From Bacteroidota bacterium (GTDB taxonomy: Bacteria; Bacteroidota; Bacteroidia; Flavobacteriales; Weeksellaceae): DNA of 10,626 nucleotides. The stretch is taken from positions 1-10,626 of the forward strand of contig JAEZDQ010000167.1 of assembly GCA_023433225.1 (NCBI GenBank), given 5' to 3'. The notes under the pieces are model-generated. The model ran no database searches. It saw nothing but the letters and a program-made list of their open reading frames with translations, and was not told where the DNA came from. The translations under genes and the position numbers were made by a program. Below, piece by piece: positions 1 through 6,968 of this stretch. Numbering within the stretch: position 1 is the stretch's first letter; every line of letters begins with the position of its first letter.

Positions 1-482
1 TCCCTAATCCGGTCGATGGCTTCCACAACGGTGTTTAAAGCGGTGTCGAATCCGATGGTATAATCGGTTCCGAAAATATCGTTGTCAATGGTTCCGGGAA
101 CTCCAATGAAAGGAACGCCATGTTCTTTGTGAAAAACGGATGCACCTGCAAATGAACCGTCGCCGCCAATGACAATGAGGGCATCAAGCTGATTTTCTTT
201 GAAAGTTTCAAAAGCTTTCTGTCTTCCTTCTTGGGTGCGGAATGCTTCAGAGCGCGCCGTTTTCAGGAAAGTTCCTCCTCGGTGAATAATGTGCCTGACT
301 GAACGCGGACCCAATAAACTCAATTCATTGTTAATCAGTCCTTCGTAACCATTTTTGATGCCGAAGCATTTTATTTCGTAATAAGAACACGCCCTGACTA
401 CGGCTCGCACAGCGGCATTCATTCCGGGTGAATCCCCGCCGGAGGTTAGAACGCCTATATTTTGAATGTTGGTTTTCGCCAC
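1..482 (-). CDS. pfkA: ATP-dependent 6-phosphofructokinase, N-terminal half (cut by window edge)
   Basis: Phosphorylates fructose 6-phosphate to fructose 1,6-bisphosphate with ATP in the cytosol, the committed step of glycolysis. I translated 160 codons from the minus strand before the left edge; the family is about 320-330 residues, so roughly half is present. Visible motifs are GGDSPGMN (residues 15-22, ATP-binding loop), GGDGS (106-110), PGTIDND (129-135, with catalytic Asp133, equivalent to E. coli Asp127) and TIGFDTA just after. Gly at 109 and 130, matching E. coli Gly104 and Gly124, point to ATP rather than pyrophosphate as donor, since PPi enzymes carry Asp and Lys there. The start is a GTG at 482-480: the frame reaches a stop upstream with no ATG, and the motifs begin about 10 codons inside. 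A -7 box lies 24 bases upstream. Start choice is inferred; the identity is firm. Confidence 0.96.
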   Translation of the reverse strand, partial: MAKTNIQNIGVLTSGGDSPGMNAAVRAVVRACSYYEIKCFGIKNGYEGLINNELSLLGPRSVRHIIHRGGTFLKTARSEAFRTQEGRQKAFETFKENQLDALIVIGGDGSFAGASVFHKEHGVPFIGVPGTIDNDIFGTDYTIGFDTALNTVVEAIDRIR

Positions 483-506
483 TGTCAGAAGCTGAAATTT
501 GAAGTG

Positions 507-514
507 CAAATATA
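507..514 (-). promoter_or_regulatory. Promoter -7 box of pfkA
   Basis: Reads TATATTTG on the minus strand, an exact match to the Bacteroidota housekeeping -7 consensus TAnnTTTG. It lies in the 73-base gap between the DUF4294 stop and the pfkA GTG start, with 24 bases from box to start codon. I see no good TTG -33 element at the usual distance, so the call rests on the -7 box and its position. It suggests pfkA is transcribed separately from the upstream DUF4294 gene. Confidence 0.5.
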
Positions 515-555
515 TGAAATCGCGTCCGTTAAATTAAATTTATTCGGACTAAAAA

Positions 556-1194
556 TCATCTTTTCTCTCGTTCTTCAATGGGTTCCAGTCTTCCTGAACG
601 GAAATCTTTTTGTAAAATGACTTCTATATAAAGGTCTTCTCTCGTTTTTTGAGGATTGAATTCGGTTTTCAAATCCAAATCGAAAGCACCACCCGCGGAA
701 TTCCAGAGGAAAGCATTCATTCCGCCACGCAAGTCTTTGATGATTTCAAAGGTGGTTTGATCGGTTTCCCGATGGATGAGTTTGATGAGGATTTGGCCTC
801 TTGAGCGCGATAAATCTTTTAATTGGCTTTCGAACTGGTCTGCCAATATTTTTTGTCTTTGTTTGACGTATTTTCTTTTTTGACGATTATTTTTGAAATA
901 GAATGTCGTGTCTTCAATAGCGTTGTATTCTTCTACCGCCACTTTTACATACGGCCAAACATCTCTGACTCTTTTGCGCAACCACAAATAGTACTTTTTT
1001 TCTAAATCTGTTTTCAAGTTGAGGTGGAACAATTCGGCATAGTTCAGTTCGATCGTATCAAACGCAGCCAAATCACTTTCTGAAATAGAGTCCATTTCAA
1101 TCAAATCTTCCTGCAGGTTCTCGTTGGGTTCCGTTATTTGGGCAGATAAGTTGGAAAGGTAAAAGAAAAATAGGATTAATAACTTAAATTTCAT
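556..1194 (-). CDS. Secreted DUF4294 family protein
   Basis: A 212-residue protein. Residues 1-19 form a signal peptide: a short basic start, a Leu/Phe-rich core and a cleavage site after SAQ, so it should be exported to the periplasm or outer envelope. After an acidic linker (20-60) comes a region typical of DUF4294 (about 61-200), opening with the aromatic and basic segment KYYLWLRKRVRDVWPYVKVA and continuing through a Lys/Arg-rich helix (101-117) and the RSRGQILIKLI segment. The function of DUF4294 is unknown, and I see no catalytic motif. I chose the ATG at 1194, although the frame stays open to 1410, because the signal peptide begins there and the longer version would overlap the first 73 bases of the divergent peptidase gene. 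An AGGAAGGG stretch just upstream is one of the few Shine-Dalgarno-like sequences here. Family assignment is from memory of conserved patterns. Confidence 0.82.
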   Translation of the reverse strand: MKFKLLILFFFYLSNLSAQITEPNENLQEDLIEMDSISESDLAAFDTIELNYAELFHLNLKTDLEKKYYLWLRKRVRDVWPYVKVAVEEYNAIEDTTFYFKNNRQKRKYVKQRQKILADQFESQLKDLSRSRGQILIKLIHRETDQTTFEIIKDLRGGMNAFLWNSAGGAFDLDLKTEFNPQKTREDLYIEVILQKDFRSGRLEPIEEREKR

Positions 1195-1211
1195 AACACC
1201 CTTCCTTAGCA

Positions 1212-1229
1212 AAAATTGTTCCCAATTTT
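1212..1229. repeat. Short inverted repeat in the leader of the DUF4294 gene
   Basis: Perfect 7-base arms AAAATTG and CAATTTT around a 4-base spacer TTCC. The repeat lies 18-35 bases upstream of the DUF4294 start, in the 143-base divergent region shared with the M42 gene. It could be an operator or an RNA hairpin in the leader. It has no T-run on either strand that would make it a terminator. AT-rich arms this short can arise by chance. Confidence 0.3.
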
Positions 1230-1287
1230 CCCCTAACCCGTTTTCACATTGCATAGGAAGACACAATTGCGTTGGAAAAGCCAATAA

Positions 1288-1322
1288 TTGACATATTTCC
1301 ATCCAAAAATTATGTAGGTTTG
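1288..1322 (+). promoter_or_regulatory. Promoter of the M42 peptidase operon
   Basis: An exact Bacteroidota -7 box, TAGGTTTG, lies at 1315-1322. A TTGACA at 1288-1293 could act as the -33 element, but the TTG-to-box spacing of 24 bases is longer than the usual 19-21 or so. The -7 box ends 15 bases before the ATG, so the 5' leader should be only about 9 bases, leaving no room for a Shine-Dalgarno site. The -7 box is seen directly; the -33 element is uncertain. Confidence 0.5.
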
Positions 1323-1337
1323 TTGAAATTTTGACCA

Positions 1338-2423
1338 ATGGCAAAAAAAGAATTTTATACCCAAAAATCACTTCAATTTTTAGAGACCTATTTAAATACT
1401 TCTTCTCCAACCGGCTATGAAACAGCTGGCCAGTTGGTCTGGATTGATTATATAAAGCCTTTTGTCGATGAAATTAAATCAGACAATTACGGGACGGCTT
1501 ACGGAATCCTGAATCCGAAAGCGAAATATAAGGTGGTCTTGGAAGCACATGCCGATGAGATTTCCTGGTACGTGAATTACATTTCCAAGGATGGGATGTT
1601 GTATGTTATACGGAATGGGGGTTCAGACGCGGTGATTGCGCCGTCAAAGCGGGTGCACATCCATACCAAAAAAGGAATTGTTCAAGGGTTGTTTGGCTGG
1701 CCGGCTATACACATCCGTGACCGGGAGAAGGATGAAGTTCCGAAAATCGAAACCATTTGGATTGATTGCGGAGCGAATTCAAAGGAAGAAGTAGAAGAGA
1801 TGGGGATTCATGTAGGTTGCGTGGTGACTTATCCCGACGAATTTTCCGTTTTGAATGACCGATATTTTGTTTGTCGCGCATTGGATAACAGGGTAGGCGG
1901 TTTCATGGTGGCGGAAGTGGCCAGAATGATTCATGAAAATAAGGACAAAATGGATTTTGGGGTTTATTTCACCAATTCGGTTCAGGAAGAAGTTGGTTTA
2001 CGCGGTGCGGAAATGATTACCAAAACCATCCGGCCTGATGTGGCCATCGTAACCGATGTGACCCACGATACCACGACGCCAAAAATCAGCCAAGTTAAAG
2101 AAGGGGAAATCAAATGCGGTGACGGGCCGGTAATCACTTATGCCCCGGCGGTTCAAAATAATTTGCGCGAATTGCTCATCGAAGCGGCGGAAGATAAAAA
2201 GATTCCTTTTCAGCGGGCTGCCAGCAGTCGTGTGACCGGAACGGATACGGATGCTTTTGCTTACAGCAATGGAGGCGTACCTTCGGCTCTCATTTCTTTA
2301 CCGTTGAAATATATGCATACAACCGTTGAAATGGTTCATAAAAACGATGTGGAAAATACCATTAAGTTGATGTATGAAAGTTTGAAGAAAATTAAAAACA
2401 ACCAAAGCTTCAAGTATTTTTAA
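1338..2423 (+). CDS. M42 family metal-dependent aminopeptidase
   Basis: A 361-residue cytosolic di-metal peptidase of family M42 (glutamyl or deblocking aminopeptidase, earlier misnamed endoglucanase), which removes N-terminal residues from short peptides. Motifs fit the two-domain fold: HADE at 71-74 (metal His71, catalytic Asp73), ALDNR at 181-185 (bridging metal Asp183), QEEVGLRG at 216-223 (catalytic Glu217, metal Glu218), TDVTHD with metal Asp240, and YMHTT with metal His327 near the C-terminus. The segment between about 76 and 170 is the dimerisation or tetrahedral-assembly domain typical of the family. Length is normal and there is no signal peptide. Translation starts at the ATG 15 bases after a -7 promoter box. 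The PAP2-like gene follows 15 bases downstream, so the two are probably co-transcribed. Exact substrate preference cannot be read from sequence. Confidence 0.95.
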   Translation: MAKKEFYTQKSLQFLETYLNTSSPTGYETAGQLVWIDYIKPFVDEIKSDNYGTAYGILNPKAKYKVVLEAHADEISWYVNYISKDGMLYVIRNGGSDAVIAPSKRVHIHTKKGIVQGLFGWPAIHIRDREKDEVPKIETIWIDCGANSKEEVEEMGIHVGCVVTYPDEFSVLNDRYFVCRALDNRVGGFMVAEVARMIHENKDKMDFGVYFTNSVQEEVGLRGAEMITKTIRPDVAIVTDVTHDTTTPKISQVKEGEIKCGDGPVITYAPAVQNNLRELLIEAAEDKKIPFQRAASSRVTGTDTDAFAYSNGGVPSALISLPLKYMHTTVEMVHKNDVENTIKLMYESLKKIKNNQSFKYF

Positions 2424-2438
2424 GATTTCTCGTACCGA

Positions 2439-3020
2439 ATGACACCGAAAAATAAATCATTCGCTAAAATAGTATCGACAATGGGACATCCGCTGGTGAC
2501 TGTCCCATTTGTCGTTATTTATATTTTATTTCAAACGCAACCGTTCAAAAATGCTTTGTTTATAGCCTCATTGGTCATAGGACTCATTCAAATCCCGGTT
2601 TTGATTCATTTATTTAAGAAATTAAAAATGAAAAAAATTGAGAGTTTTGATGTTTCCAACCGGCAAGAGAGAAAGAAATTTTATTTTTTTCTTTTTCCTT
2701 TGGTGGTTTTAGTGAACTTGGTTTTATACCTTACCAAACAATCTGTGGAGTTGACTTACGGATTTTTATTTGCGACTATTTTATTGTTAATGATGCAGAT
2801 AATGAATTATTTCATCAAAACTTCACTGCATGTTGCGGTCAATTTTTACTTAGGTTTTTTGCTGTTTGATTTGAATCCGATTTTAGGGATTTTCTGGTGG
2901 GCATTTACCGTTCTCATCGCCTGGTCGAGATTTGAATTAAACAAACATACAGCTGCTGAAATCTGCTGTGGTTCATTGATTGGCAGTTCCTGCGGAATGG
3001 GGTTACAGTTTTTTATTTGA
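2439..3020 (+). CDS. Membrane protein resembling PAP2-type phosphatases
   Basis: A 193-residue integral membrane protein with about six hydrophobic segments (roughly 17-32, 38-58, 82-98, 103-125, 133-160 and 176-193). Three positions resemble the PAP2 lipid phosphatase signature: a basic loop SNRQERKK (73-80) where the first motif would sit, SLH (129-131) in place of PSGH, and WSRFELNKHTAAE (162-174), which keeps the SR-x5-H-x3 spacing of the third motif but has Glu174 where Asp is usual. PAP2 enzymes dephosphorylate membrane lipids such as phosphatidate or undecaprenyl pyrophosphate on the outer face of the inner membrane. Given the altered motifs, activity is not certain and the substrate unknown. 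It lies 15 bases after the M42 gene in the same direction and ends 6 bases from the stop of the convergent lipoprotein gene. Confidence 0.68.
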   Translation: MTPKNKSFAKIVSTMGHPLVTVPFVVIYILFQTQPFKNALFIASLVIGLIQIPVLIHLFKKLKMKKIESFDVSNRQERKKFYFFLFPLVVLVNLVLYLTKQSVELTYGFLFATILLLMMQIMNYFIKTSLHVAVNFYLGFLLFDLNPILGIFWWAFTVLIAWSRFELNKHTAAEICCGSLIGSSCGMGLQFFI

Positions 3021-3026
3021 GACGGC

Positions 3027-4397
3027 TTATTCTTCTTCCACCAAAACTTCATAAGCTCCGGCGTTTGGCGAACTAGGGTCGCGCTGATTTCCTAAAATAT
3101 CATTTTCAATCCAATAATCCGATGAACCAATATCTTTAGCGGCAGATTCCACCTTGAGCCTTAAATCGTTCTTTCCGAACCCGGGATTTACGAATAAAGG
3201 GTCTCCTTCAGTAATGTTAGAAGGAAAAGTTAAATCTCCGAATTCATTTCTGATGAAATTATTTTGGAAATCATGGTTAAAAGGTACGCCTTCAATTTTG
3301 TCAAAATAAACGGCATTTTGCGAACGTCCGTAAAAAATGCTGTTATAGAAATTAGCCTGATTAAGTTCGGCTCCGTCATTGCTTAAAAACAAACTATAAT
3401 TTGACCCGGTTCCCTGACCGATGTTGTGGTAATTCGCAAAAGTACAATGTCTGAAATCGTAAGTTCCACCTTCGAGTGCCAGAGAAGCTACATCACTGTT
3501 ATTGATGACTAAATTGTATCCGGTAATGTTTGCATTTTTGGCATATAAACCGATGGATTCATTGTTTAGGATTTTGGTATTTGAAATTACCAGATTGGCT
3601 TGTTCTACTTCCAAGCCGATGTTTCCGCCTTTTATAATTGCGTATTTAATTTCTGAATTAGTGAAAGGTTTCAAATGAATTTTATTCCACATATTCGGCA
3701 AAGAATCAGAGCGTTCATCGTGTCGGTCACTCCGGAAAATCACTTCGTTGCCATAGCTTCCGGTTACATTAAGCGTCCCATTGACGGTCATTCCTGCGTC
3801 ATTGTGAAAATAAACCTTTGTGCCTGCATGAATCGTTAGATTGTTATTAACAACGGCGTTTCCAAATATTACTCTTGATTCCGTATTATCCCAAAAAGTT
3901 TCATTATAGATTTCATTAATTAACACATCAGTTTGTCCTTGTTCAGGAATATAAAATTTGGCCTTTTCTATCCATGACAATAATTTCACTTGTTGCGAGC
4001 CGTTAGTTGTTTCAAATACCAACTCATCTTCATACAATGGATTTACAGGTGCTTCGCCTGCGGCAATTTCCACAAAAATAAAAATACTGTCTTTGGCTCT
4101 TACCGGAATATTTTCAAAAGAATAACCGGGCATTCCGTCCACATTCAGTTTGTAAAAAGAATTTTCTCCTCTTGACAAATAGATTTTCGGAATTTCGACA
4201 TCGTCGTTCTGGCGGTTGTGAACCGTGAGTTTATAAGTCTGGGAATTGGTGTGGTTGAAAACCGTGTCCAATGAAACGGTATCCGTTGAAAATCCCAATT
4301 CGTCCGAAGCAAAGTCGAAATCAAAGTCGTCGCGACAAGAGCTGATTCCTATTATAATCAATAAAACCGATGTGGTTAAGAGGTTGCGGATTCTCAT
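3027..4397 (-). CDS. Lipoprotein with right-handed parallel beta-helix, probably surface exposed
   Basis: A 456-residue lipoprotein. The signal peptide (1-20) ends in a lipobox ISSC with lipidated Cys21. The following RDDFDFDF is an acidic run of the kind that directs lipoproteins to the cell surface in Flavobacteriia, so surface exposure is likely but inferred. Residues about 30-145 look like a beta-sandwich (Ig-like, with alternating hydrophobic strands, resembling DUF1573/ASPM-type modules). Residues about 175-395 show short repeating strands rich in Asn, Gly, Val and Ile (for example VVNNNLTIHAGTKVYF and GLEVEQANLVISNTKILNN), the pattern of parallel beta-helix coils seen in polysaccharide-binding or -cleaving proteins. 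The C-terminal DPLFVNPGFG and DPSSPNAGAYE segments are common closers of such helices. I see no catalytic set, so binding versus lyase activity is open. A good promoter lies just upstream; the gene appears to stand alone. Confidence 0.85.
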   Translation of the reverse strand: MRIRNLLTTSVLLIIIGISSCRDDFDFDFASDELGFSTDTVSLDTVFNHTNSQTYKLTVHNRQNDDVEIPKIYLSRGENSFYKLNVDGMPGYSFENIPVRAKDSIFIFVEIAAGEAPVNPLYEDELVFETTNGSQQVKLLSWIEKAKFYIPEQGQTDVLINEIYNETFWDNTESRVIFGNAVVNNNLTIHAGTKVYFHNDAGMTVNGTLNVTGSYGNEVIFRSDRHDERSDSLPNMWNKIHLKPFTNSEIKYAIIKGGNIGLEVEQANLVISNTKILNNESIGLYAKNANITGYNLVINNSDVASLALEGGTYDFRHCTFANYHNIGQGTGSNYSLFLSNDGAELNQANFYNSIFYGRSQNAVYFDKIEGVPFNHDFQNNFIRNEFGDLTFPSNITEGDPLFVNPGFGKNDLRLKVESAAKDIGSSDYWIENDILGNQRDPSSPNAGAYEVLVEEE

Positions 4398-4416
4398 AAA
4401 AATGAAATTAATGGAA

Positions 4417-4447
4417 CAAAACTAATTAAATATGGACAATGTACAAA
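4417..4447 (-). promoter_or_regulatory. Promoter of the beta-helix lipoprotein gene
   Basis: On the minus strand a -33 element TTTG (4447-4444) is followed after exactly 19 bases by TAGTTTTG (4424-4417), a full match to the Bacteroidota housekeeping pattern TTTG-N19-TAnnTTTG. The box ends 19 bases before the ATG, so the leader should be about 13 bases. This is the best-formed promoter in the window. Confidence 0.7.
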
Positions 4448-4512
4448 GTCTCAAACCCAAAGATTGGTTTTTATATCCGATTGGTATATGAAGAAAATTT
4501 CCCGGTGAAAAG

Positions 4513-4542
4513 TTTTTTGTTTCTAAAAAATAATTATCTTTG
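4513..4542 (+). promoter_or_regulatory. Promoter of rpmE2
   Basis: An exact -7 box TATCTTTG (4535-4542) is preceded by TTTTTTG (4513-4519). The TTG to -7 spacing is 15 bases, shorter than the usual 19-21, so the -33 element is either suboptimal or absent. The box ends 21 bases before the rpmE2 ATG. It is divergent from the lipoprotein promoter about 65 bases away. Confidence 0.6.
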
Positions 4543-4563
4543 CACACTCAAAAGTAAGATCAA

Positions 4564-4815
4564 ATGAAAAAAGGTATTCACCCGGAAAATTATCGTTTAG
4601 TAGCCTTCAAAGACATGAGTAATGACGAGACTTTCATTACCCGTTCAGCTGCCGACACACGCGATACGATTGAAATCGACGGTGTAGAATATCCATTGGT
4701 AAAAATGGAGATTTCAAGCACCTCACACCCTTTCTATACCGGTAAAGTGAAATTGGTTGACACAGCCGGGCGTATCGACAAGTTCAAAAATAAGTACTCA
4801 AAATTTAAAAAATAA
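4564..4815 (+). CDS. rpmE2: Large-subunit ribosomal protein bL31, type B (zinc-free form)
   Basis: An 83-residue component of the 50S ribosomal subunit that contributes to the bridge with the 30S head. The start MKKGIHPENYRLVAFKDMS and the SSTSHPFYTGKVKLVDTAGRI region with a basic tail are characteristic of type B L31. No cysteine is present, so it lacks the CxxC zinc-binding pair of the type A form. In bacteria with both forms, the zinc-free form is induced in zinc shortage; whether a second copy exists here cannot be seen. In many Bacteroidota this is the only L31. Length is normal for the family. The gene is flanked by its own promoter and a strong terminator, so it is monocistronic. Confidence 0.97.
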   Translation: MKKGIHPENYRLVAFKDMSNDETFITRSAADTRDTIEIDGVEYPLVKMEISSTSHPFYTGKVKLVDTAGRIDKFKNKYSKFKK

Positions 4816-4835
4816 GATTTTGATTTGTTCATAAT

Positions 4836-4864
4836 AAAAAAGTCCCGTTTGCGGGGCTTTTTTT
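4836..4864 (+). terminator. Rho-independent terminator after rpmE2, probably bidirectional
   Basis: A 12-base-pair stem (4836-4847 with 4852-4863, one G-T pair) closes a TTTG loop. The GC core GTCCCG/CGGGGC is flanked by six A on the left and a run of seven T on the right. It starts 21 bases after the rpmE2 stop. Because the left arm begins with an A-run, the same hairpin also has a T-run on the minus strand and lies 24 bases beyond the stop of the fatty acid-CoA ligase gene, so it can end both convergent transcripts. Confidence 0.9.
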
Positions 4865-4887
4865 ATGTGTTTGATTTTCAGGATAAT

Positions 4888-6675
4888 TTATTCCCCGGGA
4901 AAACGGCCATAGATGTTTTTATACAAATCACGGTAAATTTCCAGAATTACTTTTCTTTTCAGTTTCAAAGTCGGGGTGAGTTGGCCGCCGTCAATGGTCC
5001 ATTCGTCGGGCGTCATTTCAAATTTTTTGATTTGTTCCCAATGGCCCAGTGTTTTGTTGTGCCGATCAATTTGTTTTTGCATCAGTCGGATGACATTTTC
5101 ATCGCGGATGATATCCCTTTTGTTTTCCGGTAAATCAATTTTTTCATTTTCCGCCCAGGTTTTTATGTTTTCAAAGTTGGGTTGGATAATGGCTGCGGGC
5201 ATTTTTTCGCCCTCGCCAATGACCATGATTTGTTCGATATACCAAGATTGTTTGAGGTCATTTTCAATCATTTGCGGTGCAATGTATTTGCCTCCCGAGG
5301 TTTTGAACATTTCCTTTTTTCGGTCGGTGATTTTCAAGTTTCCGTTGTGAATTTCTCCAATATCGCCCGTTTTGAAAAAGCCGTCTTCGGTCATTACTTC
5401 CCGGGTCAATTCCGGTTTGTTGTAGTAACCGATCATCACATTGGGCCCTTTGGCCAAAATCTCACCGTCTTCCGCCAATTTGATGGTTACACCATCGATG
5501 GGTTTTCCGACCATCCCGATTCCAAAACCTTCTTTATTCATCGAATTGACCGAAATCACCGGCGATGTTTCCGTAAGGCCGTAACCTTCTAAAATCGGGA
5601 TTCCCGCACCCCAGAACATTCGGTTTAATTTTGGTGAAAGTGCCGCACTTCCGGAAACCATACAAGTTAAATTCCCGCCAACACCTTCACGCCATTTTTT
5701 GAAAACGAGTGCATCGGCGATTTTATGTTGGATTTTCCAAAGCATTCCCGGATTGCCAAATGGTTCATAATCTTTCAATAAACCAAGTGCCCACATGAAA
5801 ATTTTGGTTTTGACGCCGCCTGCCGAAGCTCCTTTGTCATATATTTTCGCATATACTTTCTCGACCAATCGTGGGACGACTGTCATTACATCCGGCTGGA
5901 CTTCTTTCATGTTTTCTCCGATGGTTTCCATGCTTTCGGCATAATAAATTCCGATTCCGTTGTACATATACAAATAAATCAGCATCCGTTCAAAAATATG
6001 GCAAAGCGGCAGGAAACTGAGCGCCTTGGGCTGGTTCGAAGGGAATTTCGGTACGCGCGGATTGCTGCCCAAAACATTTGAAACAATATTTTTATGGCTG
6101 AGCATTACGCCTTTCGGGCTTCCGGTAGTGCCGGAAGTATAAATGATGGTTACCAAATCATCAGGTTTCACTTGTTGTTTAACCGCTTGGACTTCGTGTT
6201 GCGTTGAGGCATCCAAGCCCATATCCAAAATTTCCGTCCAATTGGGTGCACCATCCACTTCGTCAAAAGTATAAATGGAAACCAATGATGGTACTTGGCC
6301 TTTGATGGAGGCTATTTTTTGATAAAGATCCGCATCCGATACAAATGCCAGCTTTACTTGAGAATCATTGAAAATGTATTTGAAATCATTGGGCGAAATG
6401 GTTGGGTATACCGGGACGCTGATGCAGCCGATTTGTTGCAGGCCAATGTCCAAAATGTTCCATTCCGTGCGGTTTGTGGTTGAGGCTATGGCCACTTTGT
6501 CGCCATGCTGAATTCCTAATTTCAGAAAACCGCGGCTGACCATATTGGCTTTATTGGCGAATTCTTCGGTAGAAATCTTCTGCCATTCGCCTTGTTTTTT
6601 CATCACGATGCTGTCTTCCCGGAGATGGTTTTTTAATTGGTATTTTAAAAAATCAAAAAGTCTGCTTATTTCCAT
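4888..6675 (-). CDS. Long-chain fatty acid-CoA ligase (AMP-forming)
   Basis: A 595-residue enzyme of the adenylate-forming superfamily, activating long-chain fatty acids to acyl-CoA through an acyl-AMP intermediate; it acts in the cytosol or at the inner membrane and feeds phospholipid synthesis or beta-oxidation. Motifs in order: YTSGTTGSPKG (179-189, phosphate-binding loop), GYGLTETSP (364-372), TGD (436-438), DRKKEMFKTSGGKYIAP (451-467, hinge and A8) and the C-terminal PTLKLKRK with the A10 lysine near 571. The length and the FKTSGGKYIAP form match the FadD15-like/AMP-dependent synthetase group widespread in Bacteroidota, rather than short acetyl-CoA synthetases. It lies 62 bases after the small acidic gene, with a possible promoter of its own, and converges on rpmE2 with a shared terminator. 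Chain-length preference is inferred from family resemblance. I leave the symbol blank since several paralogues are usual. Confidence 0.93.
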   Translation of the reverse strand: MEISRLFDFLKYQLKNHLREDSIVMKKQGEWQKISTEEFANKANMVSRGFLKLGIQHGDKVAIASTTNRTEWNILDIGLQQIGCISVPVYPTISPNDFKYIFNDSQVKLAFVSDADLYQKIASIKGQVPSLVSIYTFDEVDGAPNWTEILDMGLDASTQHEVQAVKQQVKPDDLVTIIYTSGTTGSPKGVMLSHKNIVSNVLGSNPRVPKFPSNQPKALSFLPLCHIFERMLIYLYMYNGIGIYYAESMETIGENMKEVQPDVMTVVPRLVEKVYAKIYDKGASAGGVKTKIFMWALGLLKDYEPFGNPGMLWKIQHKIADALVFKKWREGVGGNLTCMVSGSAALSPKLNRMFWGAGIPILEGYGLTETSPVISVNSMNKEGFGIGMVGKPIDGVTIKLAEDGEILAKGPNVMIGYYNKPELTREVMTEDGFFKTGDIGEIHNGNLKITDRKKEMFKTSGGKYIAPQMIENDLKQSWYIEQIMVIGEGEKMPAAIIQPNFENIKTWAENEKIDLPENKRDIIRDENVIRLMQKQIDRHNKTLGHWEQIKKFEMTPDEWTIDGGQLTPTLKLKRKVILEIYRDLYKNIYGRFPGE

Positions 6676-6691
6676 AAAAAATATTATGCGA

Positions 6692-6721
6692 CAAATTAGT
6701 AATATTTACCGAGAATTTCAA
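6692..6721 (-). promoter_or_regulatory. Possible promoter of the fatty acid-CoA ligase gene
   Basis: On the minus strand a TTG (6721-6719) is followed after 20 bases by TAATTTG (6698-6692), which is the Bacteroidota -7 box with one base missing between TA and TTTG. It ends 16 bases before the ligase ATG, in line with the other promoters here. The imperfect -7 box makes it tentative; the ligase may instead be read from the genes upstream. Confidence 0.35.
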
Positions 6722-6737
6722 TAATTATTTTGAAAGG

Positions 6738-6968
6738 CTATTCTTCGTCGTAAGATTCCATTTCACGGTCAAAAAACACAAAAGCTTGTTCCAATAAACC
6801 AGCTATTTCGGTTTCCAAGTCCACATCGGGTTCTTCTTCCAAAGCATCGTACCATTCGATTTCTTCTGTTTCCACATCCAAAAGGAAACGGGGAAAGTCC
6901 GTATGTAAAATGTAGATTTTATCGGGCGTTTCCGAATTGTCGGCGATTAAAAATTTAGGTGTTTCCAT
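6738..6968 (-). CDS. Small acidic conserved hypothetical protein
   Basis: A 76-residue protein that I do not recognise by function. It is strongly acidic, with many Glu and Asp against few Lys and Arg, has no cysteine, signal peptide or membrane segment, and so is probably a soluble cytosolic protein. The N-terminal part (5-45) alternates hydrophobic and polar residues in the way of beta strands (KFLIADN, KIYILHTDFPRFLLDVETEEIEWYD); the C-terminal part (51-72) looks helical. Similar short proteins occur as hypothetical proteins in Flavobacteriia, as far as I recall. The ATG at 6968 lies inside the end of the MATE gene, overlapping it by 14 bases in another frame, which implies coupled translation and supports it being a real gene. 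The convincing amino-acid pattern over the full length also argues against a chance frame. Confidence 0.72.
   Translation of the reverse strand: METPKFLIADNSETPDKIYILHTDFPRFLLDVETEEIEWYDALEEEPDVDLETEIAGLLEQAFVFFDREMESYDEE

Noticed and set aside
1195..1410. N-terminal extension of the DUF4294 reading frame by 72 codons
   Set aside because: It would bury the signal peptide inside the protein and overlap the start and promoter of the divergent M42 gene; the added residues show no family pattern.
4825..5592. Plus-strand open frames over the fatty acid-CoA ligase gene
   Set aside because: They are antisense shadows of a gene with all adenylation motifs; their translations are Phe/Cys-rich with no recognisable domain.
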